A stretch of DNA of 64,000 nucleotides from Pirellula staleyi DSM 6068 (GCA_945875845.1 CAMCMB010000030.1:1-64000), one strand, 5' to 3'. Shown: positions 39,723 through 50,271, counted from the first letter of the stretch. A program made the numbers and translations. Notes: generated by a model not told the origin, from the sequence alone.

Positions 39723-39807
39723 CAGTGATTCAATTCATCCCGGTTTGGGCATTTTGAGGGTTCCGTTTCGTTCGAGAAAAGTCAGTTGCACTATATTCGA
39801 ATCCGAC

Positions 39808-39868
39808 TGTTCTTGCAAAATTTTTGGTTCTTGCATAAATTTTTTCATGCAAACCTTTTGCAAGAACA
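39808..39868. promoter_or_regulatory. Nested palindrome with four TTGCA-type half-sites, candidate operator
   Basis: Outer arms TGTTCTTGCAAAA (39808-39820)/TTTTGCAAGAACA (39856-39868); inner TTGCAT (39831-39836)/ATGCAA (39847-39852). Confidence 0.6.
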
Positions 39869-39912
39869 CAACGTATCGACTATCATCCGTGTCGTACTGA
39901 TTTCGTTATTCA

Positions 39913-40371
39913 TTGGATGAGTCCTTACTTTTGAACCTTTTCGGACACAAAACGATCGTTTGGCTGTTGCTTGGCACCTATTCGATACTGATTTTTGTCA
40001 ATCAGGCTCTTCACTTAGTTCCCGGCCTGGACTGTGGTTCGTCGCATTGTCGTATCCACCAAGTGGTGGAGGCGGATGTCGAATCCATGGATGCGTTTCC
40101 TTCGGGCGTCTGTCAACATAGGCACCATTCTGGCTGTCACCGAAATCAATTTGGGCAGAATATCGCAAACAAGCAGCCTTCCGAGTTTGCAGCGGCGGAT
40201 GGAATTTGTTTGATAGATAAACTTCTTGCGATGCTTTGCGGGGCTCTCTACGTAGGGAGTCACCACGAGCGACAAGAGGCAAGTTGCTTGCACGTTTTTC
40301 TCAACGGCGCGGTCGATGAGCGATCTTCCGTAGTTTATTTTCGGTCGCGCGCGCCCCCCGCCATCGCTTGA
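39913..40371 (+). CDS. Hypothetical membrane-anchored His/Cys-rich small protein
   Basis: TTG-start ORF with N-terminal hydrophobic helix, 'CGSSHCRIH', 'CQHRHHSGCHRNQ'; downstream of candidate operator. Confidence 0.45.
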   Translation: MDESLLLNLFGHKTIVWLLLGTYSILIFVNQALHLVPGLDCGSSHCRIHQVVEADVESMDAFPSGVCQHRHHSGCHRNQFGQNIANKQPSEFAAADGICLIDKLLAMLCGALYVGSHHERQEASCLHVFLNGAVDERSSVVYFRSRAPPAIA

Positions 40372-40610
40372 GCGGCCCGTGGTTTGTTCTCATGACTTGG
40401 CGTTGAAGCGACGAGGGTGTTTCCGTGCCTCTCCCGCTCAGTTCGGTGCTCGCGACAGCACCTGACTTCATGGCAAATCCGGCCTGCACGCCAGTGCCCA
40501 AGCCACCAACTTTGTGAGCGGTTTATCCCGAGCTGTCCGGCTGTTCGGTGAGGATATGTAAACCTTCTTGACTCGCTGCTTAAACCTCCAATTTCAACAT
40601 TAGGCGATTC

Positions 40611-41888
40611 ATGCATCAAACACTATTCACCTATTTTGGCCAAGCGATGCATTATGATTTTTGCCCATGGGCGAATGCATATGTCTATTGGCTCAAACGC
40701 CCAATTGGATGGGTTGCGGTCGCTTTTCTGGCGTCGCTCCTTTTGGGAGTCTTTGTGTCCAGCCAGGCGTTCCTGGTGTCTGTGGCAATATTTGCGTTGG
40801 GTGTCGTCGGTTGCTTGTGGCCTTGGATCGCGATGGTGGGTATTCGAGGTCAATTGTCCTGGTCTCACTTGCGATGCGAAGAGGGGGAGTGTATTCACAC
40901 AACACTTGCATTAGTGCATCGATGGCCTTGGCAGGGTTGGGGCATGATCGTTGAAGCGGACGATGCGATCGCCTCTCATGTGGACGCGGAGGGCCAGCCG
41001 ATCTGCTTAAGCAGAGTCCCTGCCATTTCGAAGAGTGAGTTTGAGTGGGTCTGCCGTCCTAGAATTCGAGGACGCTACCCAATGCGTGATGTTCGGCTGT
41101 CGACCGCTTTTCCTTTTGGAATATGGACAAGCTATCGCAAATTACAAGTGGCCACTCCGCTTTTCGTTTGGCCGAAAATGATCAAATTGGTGGATGTGCC
41201 TCATCAGGCGGGAAGTACCAACGCAGGTATCGGAACCACCAGCGAGCAGATAGGAGATGAAGGTGACTGGATGGGAGTCCGCCCATACCGACCGGGCGAC
41301 TCGCTTCGGCAGGTGCATTGGGCTCAAACATCGCGTCGCGACAGCTTGGTCGTCTTTGAACGTCAATCCCGAAGCAGGCAGTTGGTTTCCATCTGGTTCG
41401 ATACTTACGCTGCCGCGAACGCAGTCCACGAGCAACGCGAATGGATGATTCGTATCTTGGCATCCCTTACCAACCACTTCTTATCTCACTCTTGGCAAGT
41501 ACGAGCGCATTTCGAAGATAGCTGGACACCGCTATACGCAAACCGATCGAGCAAACAACTGTGGTTAGATAAATTGGCTTGCTGGCAACACAACCCATCT
41601 CAATCTGCAACAGACCGGATTCCGTCGATTCGCGAAGGAGTCAGTTACTGCGTGAGTACCGCGTCGCGCGCGGTCAGGTTAAATCGTTCCATTTCGCCCA
41701 ATGACAATGCGAAGTTTTTTTGGTTGCTGGTAGACGACATCGGACCAGACGAATCTTCCCACGCATTTTGTCGCAGTGCATCCGCTATCGTTATCGATGT
41801 GGAAAACGATCCTTCGAATCAACTGCGAAGCCAGTGGCAGCAGTTGTGCCAGCGAACGAGTCGAGTGAAAGTCGAGTGCGGATCGTGA
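40611..41888 (+). CDS. DUF58 domain-containing protein
   Basis: 'DEGDWMGVRPYRPGDSLRQVHWAQTSRRDSLVVFERQ'. Confidence 0.88.
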   Translation: MHQTLFTYFGQAMHYDFCPWANAYVYWLKRPIGWVAVAFLASLLLGVFVSSQAFLVSVAIFALGVVGCLWPWIAMVGIRGQLSWSHLRCEEGECIHTTLALVHRWPWQGWGMIVEADDAIASHVDAEGQPICLSRVPAISKSEFEWVCRPRIRGRYPMRDVRLSTAFPFGIWTSYRKLQVATPLFVWPKMIKLVDVPHQAGSTNAGIGTTSEQIGDEGDWMGVRPYRPGDSLRQVHWAQTSRRDSLVVFERQSRSRQLVSIWFDTYAAANAVHEQREWMIRILASLTNHFLSHSWQVRAHFEDSWTPLYANRSSKQLWLDKLACWQHNPSQSATDRIPSIREGVSYCVSTASRAVRLNRSISPNDNAKFFWLLVDDIGPDESSHAFCRSASAIVIDVENDPSNQLRSQWQQLCQRTSRVKVECGS

Positions 41889-44389
41889 ACAAGTTCATCG
41901 CGGTTTCTCCAAGAGTCGTTCGCAGTTCATCTCGATCGCGTTTGAAGCGTCCTGCAAGCGGTCAAGTCGCAAGCACAATCTACAACAAGGGCAATACGTT
42001 TTTATTGGCAATTGTGGCATCGATTGGCATCCTGCTATTGCGATTGCAGGGGTGTTTTTCGACTGTTTGGCTGTGGACGGAATTCTTGATATGCATCTCT
42101 ATCGCGATAACGACGCGAGCCTATTTTTCGATTCATCGAGAGTCGACCCTCATTGCAAGCAATAGAGGCGGCATCCCATGGGCAATAGGCTCCATTTTGA
42201 TTGGTGCACCGTGGGGAATCCGTCTGATTCATCGTTATTGCCTTGGTGGCGTCGGAGAGGCGACCGAACTGATTTGGTTGGCAATGCTTCAAAATGCAGC
42301 CCTCTGGCAAGCAGCCGTCGCTACAACGTCAAAACAAGAATGGACATCCTTTTTACTGAGCAGTTTCCTCATGTTGTTCGGGGTGTCCACCTCAGATCGG
42401 AGCGGCATGATTTGGATTGTCGTGCTGTTCGGCTTGTTGGCCGCCTGGTCTTTGATGGCTCGCTATTGGCAATCCATCGAGCGTGGCTTTGTTGCGGTCG
42501 AAAGCGTGCCACTGGTCCGAATGAGAATCGTCTTGGTGGCCATACTTTGCGCGGTGACAACAGCGATGGGTGCCGTCGCGATGCTCAACAAATCAACCAT
42601 CACGTTGCTGGATGGTTTTATGCCGACGTCGGGTGGCAAGAAAGATGCCGATCCGTCCGCCCGGAATGGAATTGGTGATGGCGACATGCTGGTTGCCGCC
42701 CAAGACGAAGCATATACATTTGGACCGGTCGATAGCAACCTATTCTTGGATTCCCAAGTTCCGTCGATGTACGATTTGGCGAGCGATATGTATGGTGAAC
42801 CCAAATCGCGATCCAAAAAGTTCATGCGCGCGATCGCACTTAACAGTGAAACCAAGGAAACGACGGAGGAAGGGTCCGAGTCAAAAAAGACGGGCCGGGA
42901 GTTTTCGGCAATCCGACACCCCGTCGACCGCTCAAACCCAATCAAACCAAGGGGATCCCAGAGCCGTGCGATTCTTTATCTGATTGGTGAAACTCCTCAG
43001 CATCTTCGGCTTGAATCCTACGATTCGTTTGATGGGACCGAATGGACGCACTCCGATGACCTTAAGTCACCACAGCAACGAGCCTTACCAAGATTACGAA
43101 CCCTGTCGAACAAGCCGTGGATGGAGCTACAGCAACACAATGCTTCGATCGCTCATCCGGTGCGCGAGCGACTGACCATCAAACTGATCAATATCCAGTC
43201 GCCTCGCATTCCGTCCCCGTCCTTGCTAACCGATATTCACATCGATCGAATCGATCAACCCGATTTTTTTGGATGGACGTCCGATGGCCAGCCTATGATG
43301 CCAAATTGCGATTCGATTCCGCAGCTCACGGTGGTTCACCAGATCTATCAGGTACCTCAACTACACTGCCTGCGAGACGCCTCCGACCCCCTGAATGATA
43401 TCGTCGCGAGTTCACAGCCCAGCGATTGGCTTGCACCGTATCTCACTGTGCCAGGGAATCGCCAATCGCTTCGATCGGAAGCGGAACGCTTGATGCAACC
43501 GCATCTCAACAAAAGTCCTAAACGGGTAACGGATTGGGTGAGAATCGAAGCGCTCGTAACCGCATTGCGACAAGATTTTGAGGTCGACATCTCATATTTG
43601 CCACCCGATTCATGCGATGACGTCGTCCAGCACATGATTGAAACGCGACGTGGGCCAGACTATCTCGTGGCGACAACAGCAAGTGTTTTGATTCGCAGTT
43701 TAGGGATACCATCTAGGTTGGTTACTGGGTTCTATGCTTCTCGGAGCCGATTTGATATTCGCTCTGGGCAAACAGAAGTTTTGCCGGAAGATTTGCATAC
43801 TTGGGCGGAGGTTTATGTGCACGGGGCCTGGCTCCCGATCGAACCCTGCTCCCAATTTGCAAAGCCTCGAGAATTTCGTTCATGGCGGCAATTTGCGATT
43901 CAGGGCTGGTGGTTGCTGTGCGACACAGCCATTCATAACCCCTTATCGATTGCGACCACGTTATTCTTCTTGGGAATGGCTGTTTACATGCGCAGACGAA
44001 TCGTCGACGCAGCATGCTCATCGGTTTTTCTCTCTGCGCATTTCCTGTCGATCCGCTCACGTGTGCGTTGGAGCTTGGTATTGCTTCGATGGAGAATGTG
44101 GGTGTGGGGTGTTCAGCGCCCGAGGCGAGCTACGGTTCGTCAATGGCTTGAGTCGCAGCTTGTCTGCGATCCGAGATTGAGACCCTCAGACAGGCAACTC
44201 TTTGTGGATGCGGCGCAGCGCCTCGCGTACGCGCCCACGCTTGCGACGACAGAATGGCTTACTGCAAACTCAGTTCCGCTTTGCAACATCAGTTGGGCAA
44301 TTACTCAGCGAGGCATCCTCGATCTTTTTCGAAGGAAGTCAACCGGTCACCAATGGAGCGACTTCCAATCACAGTCAAGGAAAAAATGA
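41885..44389 (+). CDS. Transglutaminase-like (TgpA/DUF3488-type) membrane protein
   Basis: Multiple TM segments, 'VATTASVLIRSLGIPSRLVTGFYASR...LHTWAEVYVHGAWLPIEPC'; GTG start at 41885 overlaps DUF58 stop. Confidence 0.85.
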   Translation: MNKFIAVSPRVVRSSSRSRLKRPASGQVASTIYNKGNTFLLAIVASIGILLLRLQGCFSTVWLWTEFLICISIAITTRAYFSIHRESTLIASNRGGIPWAIGSILIGAPWGIRLIHRYCLGGVGEATELIWLAMLQNAALWQAAVATTSKQEWTSFLLSSFLMLFGVSTSDRSGMIWIVVLFGLLAAWSLMARYWQSIERGFVAVESVPLVRMRIVLVAILCAVTTAMGAVAMLNKSTITLLDGFMPTSGGKKDADPSARNGIGDGDMLVAAQDEAYTFGPVDSNLFLDSQVPSMYDLASDMYGEPKSRSKKFMRAIALNSETKETTEEGSESKKTGREFSAIRHPVDRSNPIKPRGSQSRAILYLIGETPQHLRLESYDSFDGTEWTHSDDLKSPQQRALPRLRTLSNKPWMELQQHNASIAHPVRERLTIKLINIQSPRIPSPSLLTDIHIDRIDQPDFFGWTSDGQPMMPNCDSIPQLTVVHQIYQVPQLHCLRDASDPLNDIVASSQPSDWLAPYLTVPGNRQSLRSEAERLMQPHLNKSPKRVTDWVRIEALVTALRQDFEVDISYLPPDSCDDVVQHMIETRRGPDYLVATTASVLIRSLGIPSRLVTGFYASRSRFDIRSGQTEVLPEDLHTWAEVYVHGAWLPIEPCSQFAKPREFRSWRQFAIQGWWLLCDTAIHNPLSIATTLFFLGMAVYMRRRIVDAACSSVFLSAHFLSIRSRVRWSLVLLRWRMWVWGVQRPRRATVRQWLESQLVCDPRLRPSDRQLFVDAAQRLAYAPTLATTEWLTANSVPLCNISWAITQRGILDLFRRKSTGHQWSDFQSQSRKK

Positions 44390-45318
44390 TTCAATCAATG
44401 ACACAGACAGCTTCCTTGTTGGATCGGATGCGACACCAGCTCAACATCACTTTGCTCGGTAAGCCCGAGGTGGTAGAGAGTCTTCTGGCGTGCGTGCTCG
44501 CGCGCGGACATGTTTTGTTTGATGACCTGCCGGGCCTTGGGAAGACCACGTTAGCCAAAGCCTTGGCAACGGCCATCGGTGGGCGTTTTCAGCGAGTGCA
44601 GTGCACCCCCGACTTGCTGCCGAGCGACATTACGGGCTTCAGCATCCTAAATCAACAAACGCGAGAATTCGAATTTCGGCCAGGGCCCGTGTTTGGGGAT
44701 GTCTTGTTAGCGGATGAGATCAATCGCGCTACACCCAGAACACAAAGCGCTTTGTTCGAAGCAATGGCCGAACGCCAAGTCACCATCGAAGGGGAGTCCA
44801 AACCCTTGAGCCAAACGTTTTTGGTCTTGGCTACACAAAACCCAGTCGAGAGCGTCGGAGCCTACCCTCTTCCTGAAGCGCAACTCGATCGCTTTACTAT
44901 GAAACTCAGGATTGGCTATCCAAACCGAGAGAGCGAGCTAGAGCTACTCGCTCGGAGCAGTCGAAGCACCGAGGAAGTCGTTGCAACGCAAGTGCTTGAG
45001 CCAGGTCAACTGAACCTACTGCAGCGTGCAGTATCTCAGATTGTAGTAGAGTTGCCCGTGCGTGAGTATTTAGTGAGCTTAGCCGAGGCGACCAGAGCCA
45101 ATCACGCATTTGCGTTGGGCTTGAGCCCTCGCGGATTGCTTCAGTGGCAGCGAGCCGCCCAAGCCCGTGCGATGCTCGCGGGACGAGACTTTATGATCCC
45201 AGAAGACGTTCAAGATGTTGCGATTCCTGTGCTCGCAGTCCGGCTTTCAGGCATGGCTGGTGACGTCGAGCGCGTGATTGAAACCGTTCTCAACTCGGTA
45301 AGCGTTCCACTACCATGA
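44353..45318 (+). CDS. MoxR family AAA ATPase
   Basis: 'GHVLFDDLPGLGKTTLAKALATAIGGRFQRVQCTPDLLPSDITGF', 'LLADEINRATPRTQSALFEAMAERQVTIEG'. Confidence 0.95.
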   Translation: MERLPITVKEKMIQSMTQTASLLDRMRHQLNITLLGKPEVVESLLACVLARGHVLFDDLPGLGKTTLAKALATAIGGRFQRVQCTPDLLPSDITGFSILNQQTREFEFRPGPVFGDVLLADEINRATPRTQSALFEAMAERQVTIEGESKPLSQTFLVLATQNPVESVGAYPLPEAQLDRFTMKLRIGYPNRESELELLARSSRSTEEVVATQVLEPGQLNLLQRAVSQIVVELPVREYLVSLAEATRANHAFALGLSPRGLLQWQRAAQARAMLAGRDFMIPEDVQDVAIPVLAVRLSGMAGDVERVIETVLNSVSVPLP

Positions 45319-45809
45319 TGAAAATTTGTCAGCCCAATGATCCGTTCCGTATTTTGCCAAGTTGCTGGATTCTCGTTTTGTTGCTGGGCGGGATATGGTT
45401 GCCCTTCGCGGGTTGTCGCAATCAGTCCTCCACAAGTTCCCAAGAGGAGGAAAGCCATGAGCATTTCCCAGTTCACTGGCCGAAAACGATTTTTGCCGCC
45501 TCAGAGCGAATGAGCGAGCTGTCAAAGTCCGTCGAGGCAACATCTTCCAATCCGGAGATCAGTGTGGAACGAGAGTTCATCGATCTGATTCGATGGCTTC
45601 CGGAATTAGCGGCTGACAGCGAACTATCGGAAAAAGATTTCAACCGGATCGACGCTTGGTCCGCCAAAACGGTCCTGTTACTAGAAGAGCAAGTTGCAAA
45701 CGGAAAGAAGCTCAAGGACCTCGTCGAACTTGATGGGCTTATTTCCAATGTCGAGATGCTCGCTGACGTGTGTCGTTTAGAACTGGACCGAACGGGGTCG
45801 CCTGAATAG
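45315..45809 (+). CDS. Small lipoprotein-like hypothetical
   Basis: ATGA overlap with MoxR gene; 'LPFAGCRNQSSTSS' lipobox-like. Confidence 0.7.
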   Translation: MMKICQPNDPFRILPSCWILVLLLGGIWLPFAGCRNQSSTSSQEEESHEHFPVHWPKTIFAASERMSELSKSVEATSSNPEISVEREFIDLIRWLPELAADSELSEKDFNRIDAWSAKTVLLLEEQVANGKKLKDLVELDGLISNVEMLADVCRLELDRTGSPE

Positions 45810-45820
45810 AAGGAATTGAA

Positions 45821-47458
45821 ATGGATCTCTTGTTTTGGGGAGCGATCGTTCGGATGTCACAAGCTGCCGTGGCTGCTTGCCCGACCATCGTTGTCGGCTG
45901 GATCGTGGCTGCCGTCTTTGAACGCATCCTAGGGAGGGAAGGGACGCTCAAGCTTTTTGGTGGTCACACTTGGCGTCAATTGCCCTATGCTTGGATTCTG
46001 GGAATGCTATTGCCAGTTTGCTCACTCGGCGTTATTCCGGTCATGGTTCAAATGCGCAGAAGTGGAATCGCTGGTGGAACCATCCTGGCGTTCGGATTAA
46101 CCGCCCCTCTTTTCAATCCGATTTCTGTGCTCTATGGACTGACCTTGAGCGATCCCGTCGCAATCTTTGTTTTTTGCATGTGCTCGCTGACCATCGTGAC
46201 CGTGATGGGCTTGGTATGGGACAAGATGTTTCCATCGAATTGGATCCAACCGGAGCTGTTGCCAAAGACACCATTTGGCATCAGGCGGGTGGGAGCAGTT
46301 GCATTGTCCGTATGCCAGCAAGCGTTTAGTACTTCGACTCTGTACATTCTCCTGGCACTTGTTGGTGTTGGACTTTTAAGTATGTTTTTGCCTGCTGGCT
46401 TCCTTCAAAAAGCAGCCGGAAAGGATGATATGACAGCGCCATTGACAATGGCGGCCGTGGCGACGCTTGCCTATATCACTCCGATGGTTGCGATCGTTCA
46501 GATTGCTTCGATGTTCCAGCATGGCAACTCGATCGGCGCGGCGTTCACACTATTGGTATTGGGAACCGGCGTCAATCTTGGTCTCATCGCTTGGATCGTT
46601 CTGAATTACAAGGCTCGACCTGCCATCGCTTGGCTTGGATTTTTGATGCTGTTGGTTCTGACATTGGCTTATTGCATTGATAGACCATTGAGACCCAAGG
46701 GAGTTGAACCGGCGGATCACACACACGCTTTCGATGTCTACTGCAATCCATTTCCTTCGGGCGGACCCGGACTGATGGAGTCGAGTTGGAGGATGATTCG
46801 AGACTCTTGGAAAGCCGAGGAGTTGATTGCCGCTGTTGCTGCCTTTTTCCTTTTGGTCGTTGGAGCGTTTAACTACCATGGGGATCGAAACGGTCGATGG
46901 ATGGGCTACTTGCTTGGCTCAACGGATCGAGAATCGAATGAATGGGCGACTGCTTCGACGATTGGATTGCAGCGGGATATTATTTTGCCGAAGTCCGTGA
47001 TTGCTGCCTCTTGTTTTCTCGGACTCATTGCGGCCAGTGTGGTAGCGTGCTTTTTGTACTATCCACCTCGATCGGAGATCCGTAAAGAAATGGTAATGAA
47101 CCATGCGGATCTAATGGCAGACTGCGCTCGATACGATTGGGAAAGAATTATGTATTGGATACCCATACAAGAGGATTGGGCTCACAAAATGGAGGTGAGC
47201 GCTTACCTGCGAAGGCAACCTCTAACACGATTTCAACGCATGAAATTGCAAGTCTTCATGTCGAAACTCGAACTGCTCGAACACGCAGCCGAAGACCATG
47301 AAAAAGAAGAAGTCGACTTATGGAAAAAAGAAATGAACCGAGCGTTTCAGCGATTGAGGAATGCGATGGATCCAGAGTTTGGCCCAACCGCACTCACTTC
47401 TTTGACACAGCCGACAAAAGTCAAAGTAGTAGGCACATTCCATGTGCCGTCCACCTAG
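45821..47458 (+). CDS. Permease (DUF318/ArsP-like)
   Basis: 'LGMLLPVCSLGVIPVMVQMRRSGIAGGTILAFGLTAPLFNPISVLYGL' typical permease segment; multiple TM helices. Confidence 0.8.
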   Translation: MDLLFWGAIVRMSQAAVAACPTIVVGWIVAAVFERILGREGTLKLFGGHTWRQLPYAWILGMLLPVCSLGVIPVMVQMRRSGIAGGTILAFGLTAPLFNPISVLYGLTLSDPVAIFVFCMCSLTIVTVMGLVWDKMFPSNWIQPELLPKTPFGIRRVGAVALSVCQQAFSTSTLYILLALVGVGLLSMFLPAGFLQKAAGKDDMTAPLTMAAVATLAYITPMVAIVQIASMFQHGNSIGAAFTLLVLGTGVNLGLIAWIVLNYKARPAIAWLGFLMLLVLTLAYCIDRPLRPKGVEPADHTHAFDVYCNPFPSGGPGLMESSWRMIRDSWKAEELIAAVAAFFLLVVGAFNYHGDRNGRWMGYLLGSTDRESNEWATASTIGLQRDIILPKSVIAASCFLGLIAASVVACFLYYPPRSEIRKEMVMNHADLMADCARYDWERIMYWIPIQEDWAHKMEVSAYLRRQPLTRFQRMKLQVFMSKLELLEHAAEDHEKEEVDLWKKEMNRAFQRLRNAMDPEFGPTALTSLTQPTKVKVVGTFHVPST

Positions 47459-47525
47459 AATCCTGGCAAAAGCTTGCCTGCGAACGGCACGGCGGAGCGT
47501 GCCTGCACCTTCTGTCGGCTGTGTC
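47404..47525. repeat. Nested inverted repeat at 3' end of permease gene
   Basis: GACACAGCCGACA (47404-47416)/TGTCGGCTGTGTC (47513-47525) with inner AGGCAC/GTGCCT and GTGCCGT/ACGGCAC pairs. Confidence 0.8.
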
Positions 47526-47683
47526 TTCTTTATGATTTTTTCCAAAACGCCTTTTCGCACACCATGCGCTCTTGCACAACATATGCAAATGCGTACGATA
47601 AGGGTTACGAAAGGCGGTGATTGAGCGCGTCGAAGAGCGAAACGCGTCGCTGTCTAGACTAACTATTTGGAAAGATTGATTGC

Positions 47684-49099
47684 ATGGCGAATCGAAAATC
47701 AATTCGGGCAAGGGGTACCCAACGTTTATTGAAACGGATCGCGTTCGGAGGGCTGATCGGTTGCTTTACCTTCAACGGCCACCTATCGGTTTGTGTTGGT
47801 CAAAAACCGACGAAAACAAATGACCCTCGAACGGTCACTCGTCTGTTCTGGCAGGATACATCCGACCAATCGCTGCAGTGCGGTGACATGGTTCGAATGG
47901 GCACGGAATGGACCATTAAGAAACACGCCGTGAGTGGGTTGGCCAAGTTGGACGCTGGAAAGCAAAGCATGGTTCAGATGGCGGCGGCCAACGGAGTCGT
48001 TTTTGCCGGGATTCACGATAACGACAACGGTAATTTGCAGAGTGGCTGGATTGCAGTGAACGCTGGAGTCACCGAGGAAGAGCATGGAAACCATTCGCAT
48101 TGGCATTTTGAAAAAGAGCCATCGGTTTTGGCATCTCAGTTGGACACCAATCAAGGGAACCCAGCGCATATCTACGAATACCAGGGTGAGATTTTTGTTG
48201 CGAATGACAAGAAGAATGGATTCACGATTCTTTCGCCTTCCACTCTGTTGCGGTCGCGATCCTCTGCCTCAAGTCGTTTTGTGTCCGCTGGCGGAGGTCA
48301 CATCACTCTGGCTGCGGTTGACAAAAAAGTTTGCTACGCCACATGGGCCGACCGAGATGGGGACAATAAAGGGAGAGTCGATGTAGTGGGTCTGAGCGGT
48401 TCGGCATCAAAGAGCGGCTACACCGTTCATTTACCATCCGGAGGGCTGCATGGGGCTACCGCAAATTCTGGTAAGGTTTTCTTTGCTCCGTCAGATGGAG
48501 TGTTCTGGGTGCAAGCGGACGTTGCTCTGGGCAAGAAACCGAAGGAAGTCGAGATCAACCATTTGTCATTGGGTGAGGATGCTACGACCGGCAAGCCCTT
48601 ACGAACAGGCGCCTTCGAAAACCACAATCAATACGTACTCTTCACCACTGGCTCGGCGGATACGTCGACGTTGTGCTTGATCGATGCGAAGTCGGCCAAG
48701 CCTACTTTGTTGAAGCTGTCCATCCCTATCGAAAGCGGACTCGCCTTGACAACTCCCAAGTGTGTGTCAACCGGGCCGGCTGGAAAACAGTATGCGTTCT
48801 TGTTTAGCGATCGCCGTGGAAGCGAGTTATCCGAGTCCTTGCATATCGTTGATTTGGATCCAAACAACGATGGCAACTATTTCGATGCAAAAGTCGCCAA
48901 GTGTATTCCTGTGGGAACAAGCAAAATCGAGGGCCATGGCGGACATCACGAGGTTTGCTTTGTACCGGGCAGTCGATTGGCAGTGATTACCAACCCAGGA
49001 GACGGCAGCATTTGGGCAATCTCGCTTGCGGACCTAGAAGTGCAGGGCAAGGTTCAAGTCTCTGGCGAGCCGACGAGGATTGTCGCTGTCGGGGGCTAG
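47684..49099 (+). CDS. Secreted beta-propeller-like hypothetical protein with His-rich loop
   Basis: Repeated beta-propeller-like segments, 'EEEHGNHSHWHFEKEP', 'EGHGGHHEVCFVPGSRLAVITNPGDGSIWAISLADLEVQGKV'. Confidence 0.75.
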   Translation: MANRKSIRARGTQRLLKRIAFGGLIGCFTFNGHLSVCVGQKPTKTNDPRTVTRLFWQDTSDQSLQCGDMVRMGTEWTIKKHAVSGLAKLDAGKQSMVQMAAANGVVFAGIHDNDNGNLQSGWIAVNAGVTEEEHGNHSHWHFEKEPSVLASQLDTNQGNPAHIYEYQGEIFVANDKKNGFTILSPSTLLRSRSSASSRFVSAGGGHITLAAVDKKVCYATWADRDGDNKGRVDVVGLSGSASKSGYTVHLPSGGLHGATANSGKVFFAPSDGVFWVQADVALGKKPKEVEINHLSLGEDATTGKPLRTGAFENHNQYVLFTTGSADTSTLCLIDAKSAKPTLLKLSIPIESGLALTTPKCVSTGPAGKQYAFLFSDRRGSELSESLHIVDLDPNNDGNYFDAKVAKCIPVGTSKIEGHGGHHEVCFVPGSRLAVITNPGDGSIWAISLADLEVQGKVQVSGEPTRIVAVGG

Positions 49100-49222
49100 T
49101 TGCCCTAGAAGCATCACGAGGAGCGTGATGAGTGCGTACCCATTGCGCGCCGCGTGATGGATTCATCGTTTTGTTTCACTGTATCTATGATTCTAAATCT
49201 ATCATTTTAAACGTTCGAGGAT

Positions 49223-50269
49223 ATGAGTAACATGAAAAGTCACTATCGTAAAAAACCAATCTTGGGTTTCACCCTAGTCGAGTTATTGGTTGTCATCGCC
49301 ATCATTGGCATTCTAGTTGGGCTTCTGCTTCCAGCGGTTCAGGCTGCGCGAGAAGCGGCTCGCAGAATGCAGTGCTCCAACAACCTGAGGCAATTGGGGC
49401 TAGCAACGATCAATTATGAGGCAACGTTCAAGCGATTGCCGGGACTGACCGGTTCAAGTTCGTTTTCTCCACAAGCCCGGATCTTGCCTTACATTGAGCA
49501 AGGCAACCTCTCAAATCTGATCGACTACACCGTCCCTTTGTATGTTGGGCCTGCATTCGCAGCCCGGCTAAATGCTTTCCACGCTGTCGCTGCAAGCACG
49601 AATCTGTCAGTGATGCAATGTCCAAGCGACCCTGCGGATCCCTTTTTCGACATCGTGCTATCGGATGGTCGGCCAGCAAAAATCGCGGGACTCAATTATA
49701 TGTACTCGTACGGAAGTGGAACCGGTACGAACTACGACGATCGCTATGCGACGGACGGATTCGTTTGGGAGAATTCCTTTGCCAAGATCGGTGCGATTAC
49801 GGATGGATTGAGCAATACCATCATGCTGTCAGAGACCCTCAAGGGTGACAAGATTGTTTCGACGGGTGCGATGCCCAACTCGCCACATAGACGCATAGGC
49901 TCATGGGGAGGGTCCTCCTCGAATCCACCGGGCGTTCCTGGATTTGTGATGGGGTCAACGATTCGCAATCCCGACTTGGCCGCAGTCTCCCAAACAATCA
50001 CATCGTGGAGAGGTATTCGAGGAGAGAGCTGGATCCGTGGCGTACCGTACGCGGTCGTAACGAATGGATACTTAACACCAAACAGTCCCATTCCGGATGT
50101 CAACGTTCATGGGAGAGGTTGGTTTGGGCCACGCAGTCTGCATTCCGGTGGTGCCCAAGTGACGCACGGGGACGGCAGTACGCGTCTGGTCAGCGCCAGC
50201 ATCGATCGTGCTGCTCACGTCGCGATGCACACAAGCAATGCTGGTGACATTGCAACCATTGAGGATTAG
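49223..50269 (+). CDS. DUF1559 domain-containing pseudopilin-like protein
   Basis: 'GFTLVELLVVIAIIGILVGLLLPAVQAAREAARRMQCSNNLRQLGLA', C-terminal 'HSGGAQVTHGDGSTR'. Confidence 0.95.
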   Translation: MSNMKSHYRKKPILGFTLVELLVVIAIIGILVGLLLPAVQAAREAARRMQCSNNLRQLGLATINYEATFKRLPGLTGSSSFSPQARILPYIEQGNLSNLIDYTVPLYVGPAFAARLNAFHAVAASTNLSVMQCPSDPADPFFDIVLSDGRPAKIAGLNYMYSYGSGTGTNYDDRYATDGFVWENSFAKIGAITDGLSNTIMLSETLKGDKIVSTGAMPNSPHRRIGSWGGSSSNPPGVPGFVMGSTIRNPDLAAVSQTITSWRGIRGESWIRGVPYAVVTNGYLTPNSPIPDVNVHGRGWFGPRSLHSGGAQVTHGDGSTRLVSASIDRAAHVAMHTSNAGDIATIED

Positions 50270-50271
50270 TC

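Noticed and set aside
41720-41884. Extended N-terminus of the transglutaminase ORF from 41720
   Set aside because: Would overlap the DUF58 gene by 169 bp; the GTG at 41885 gives a normal short overlap.
44391-44576. Small ORF opposite the MoxR Walker A region
   Set aside because: Antisense to a strongly conserved region.
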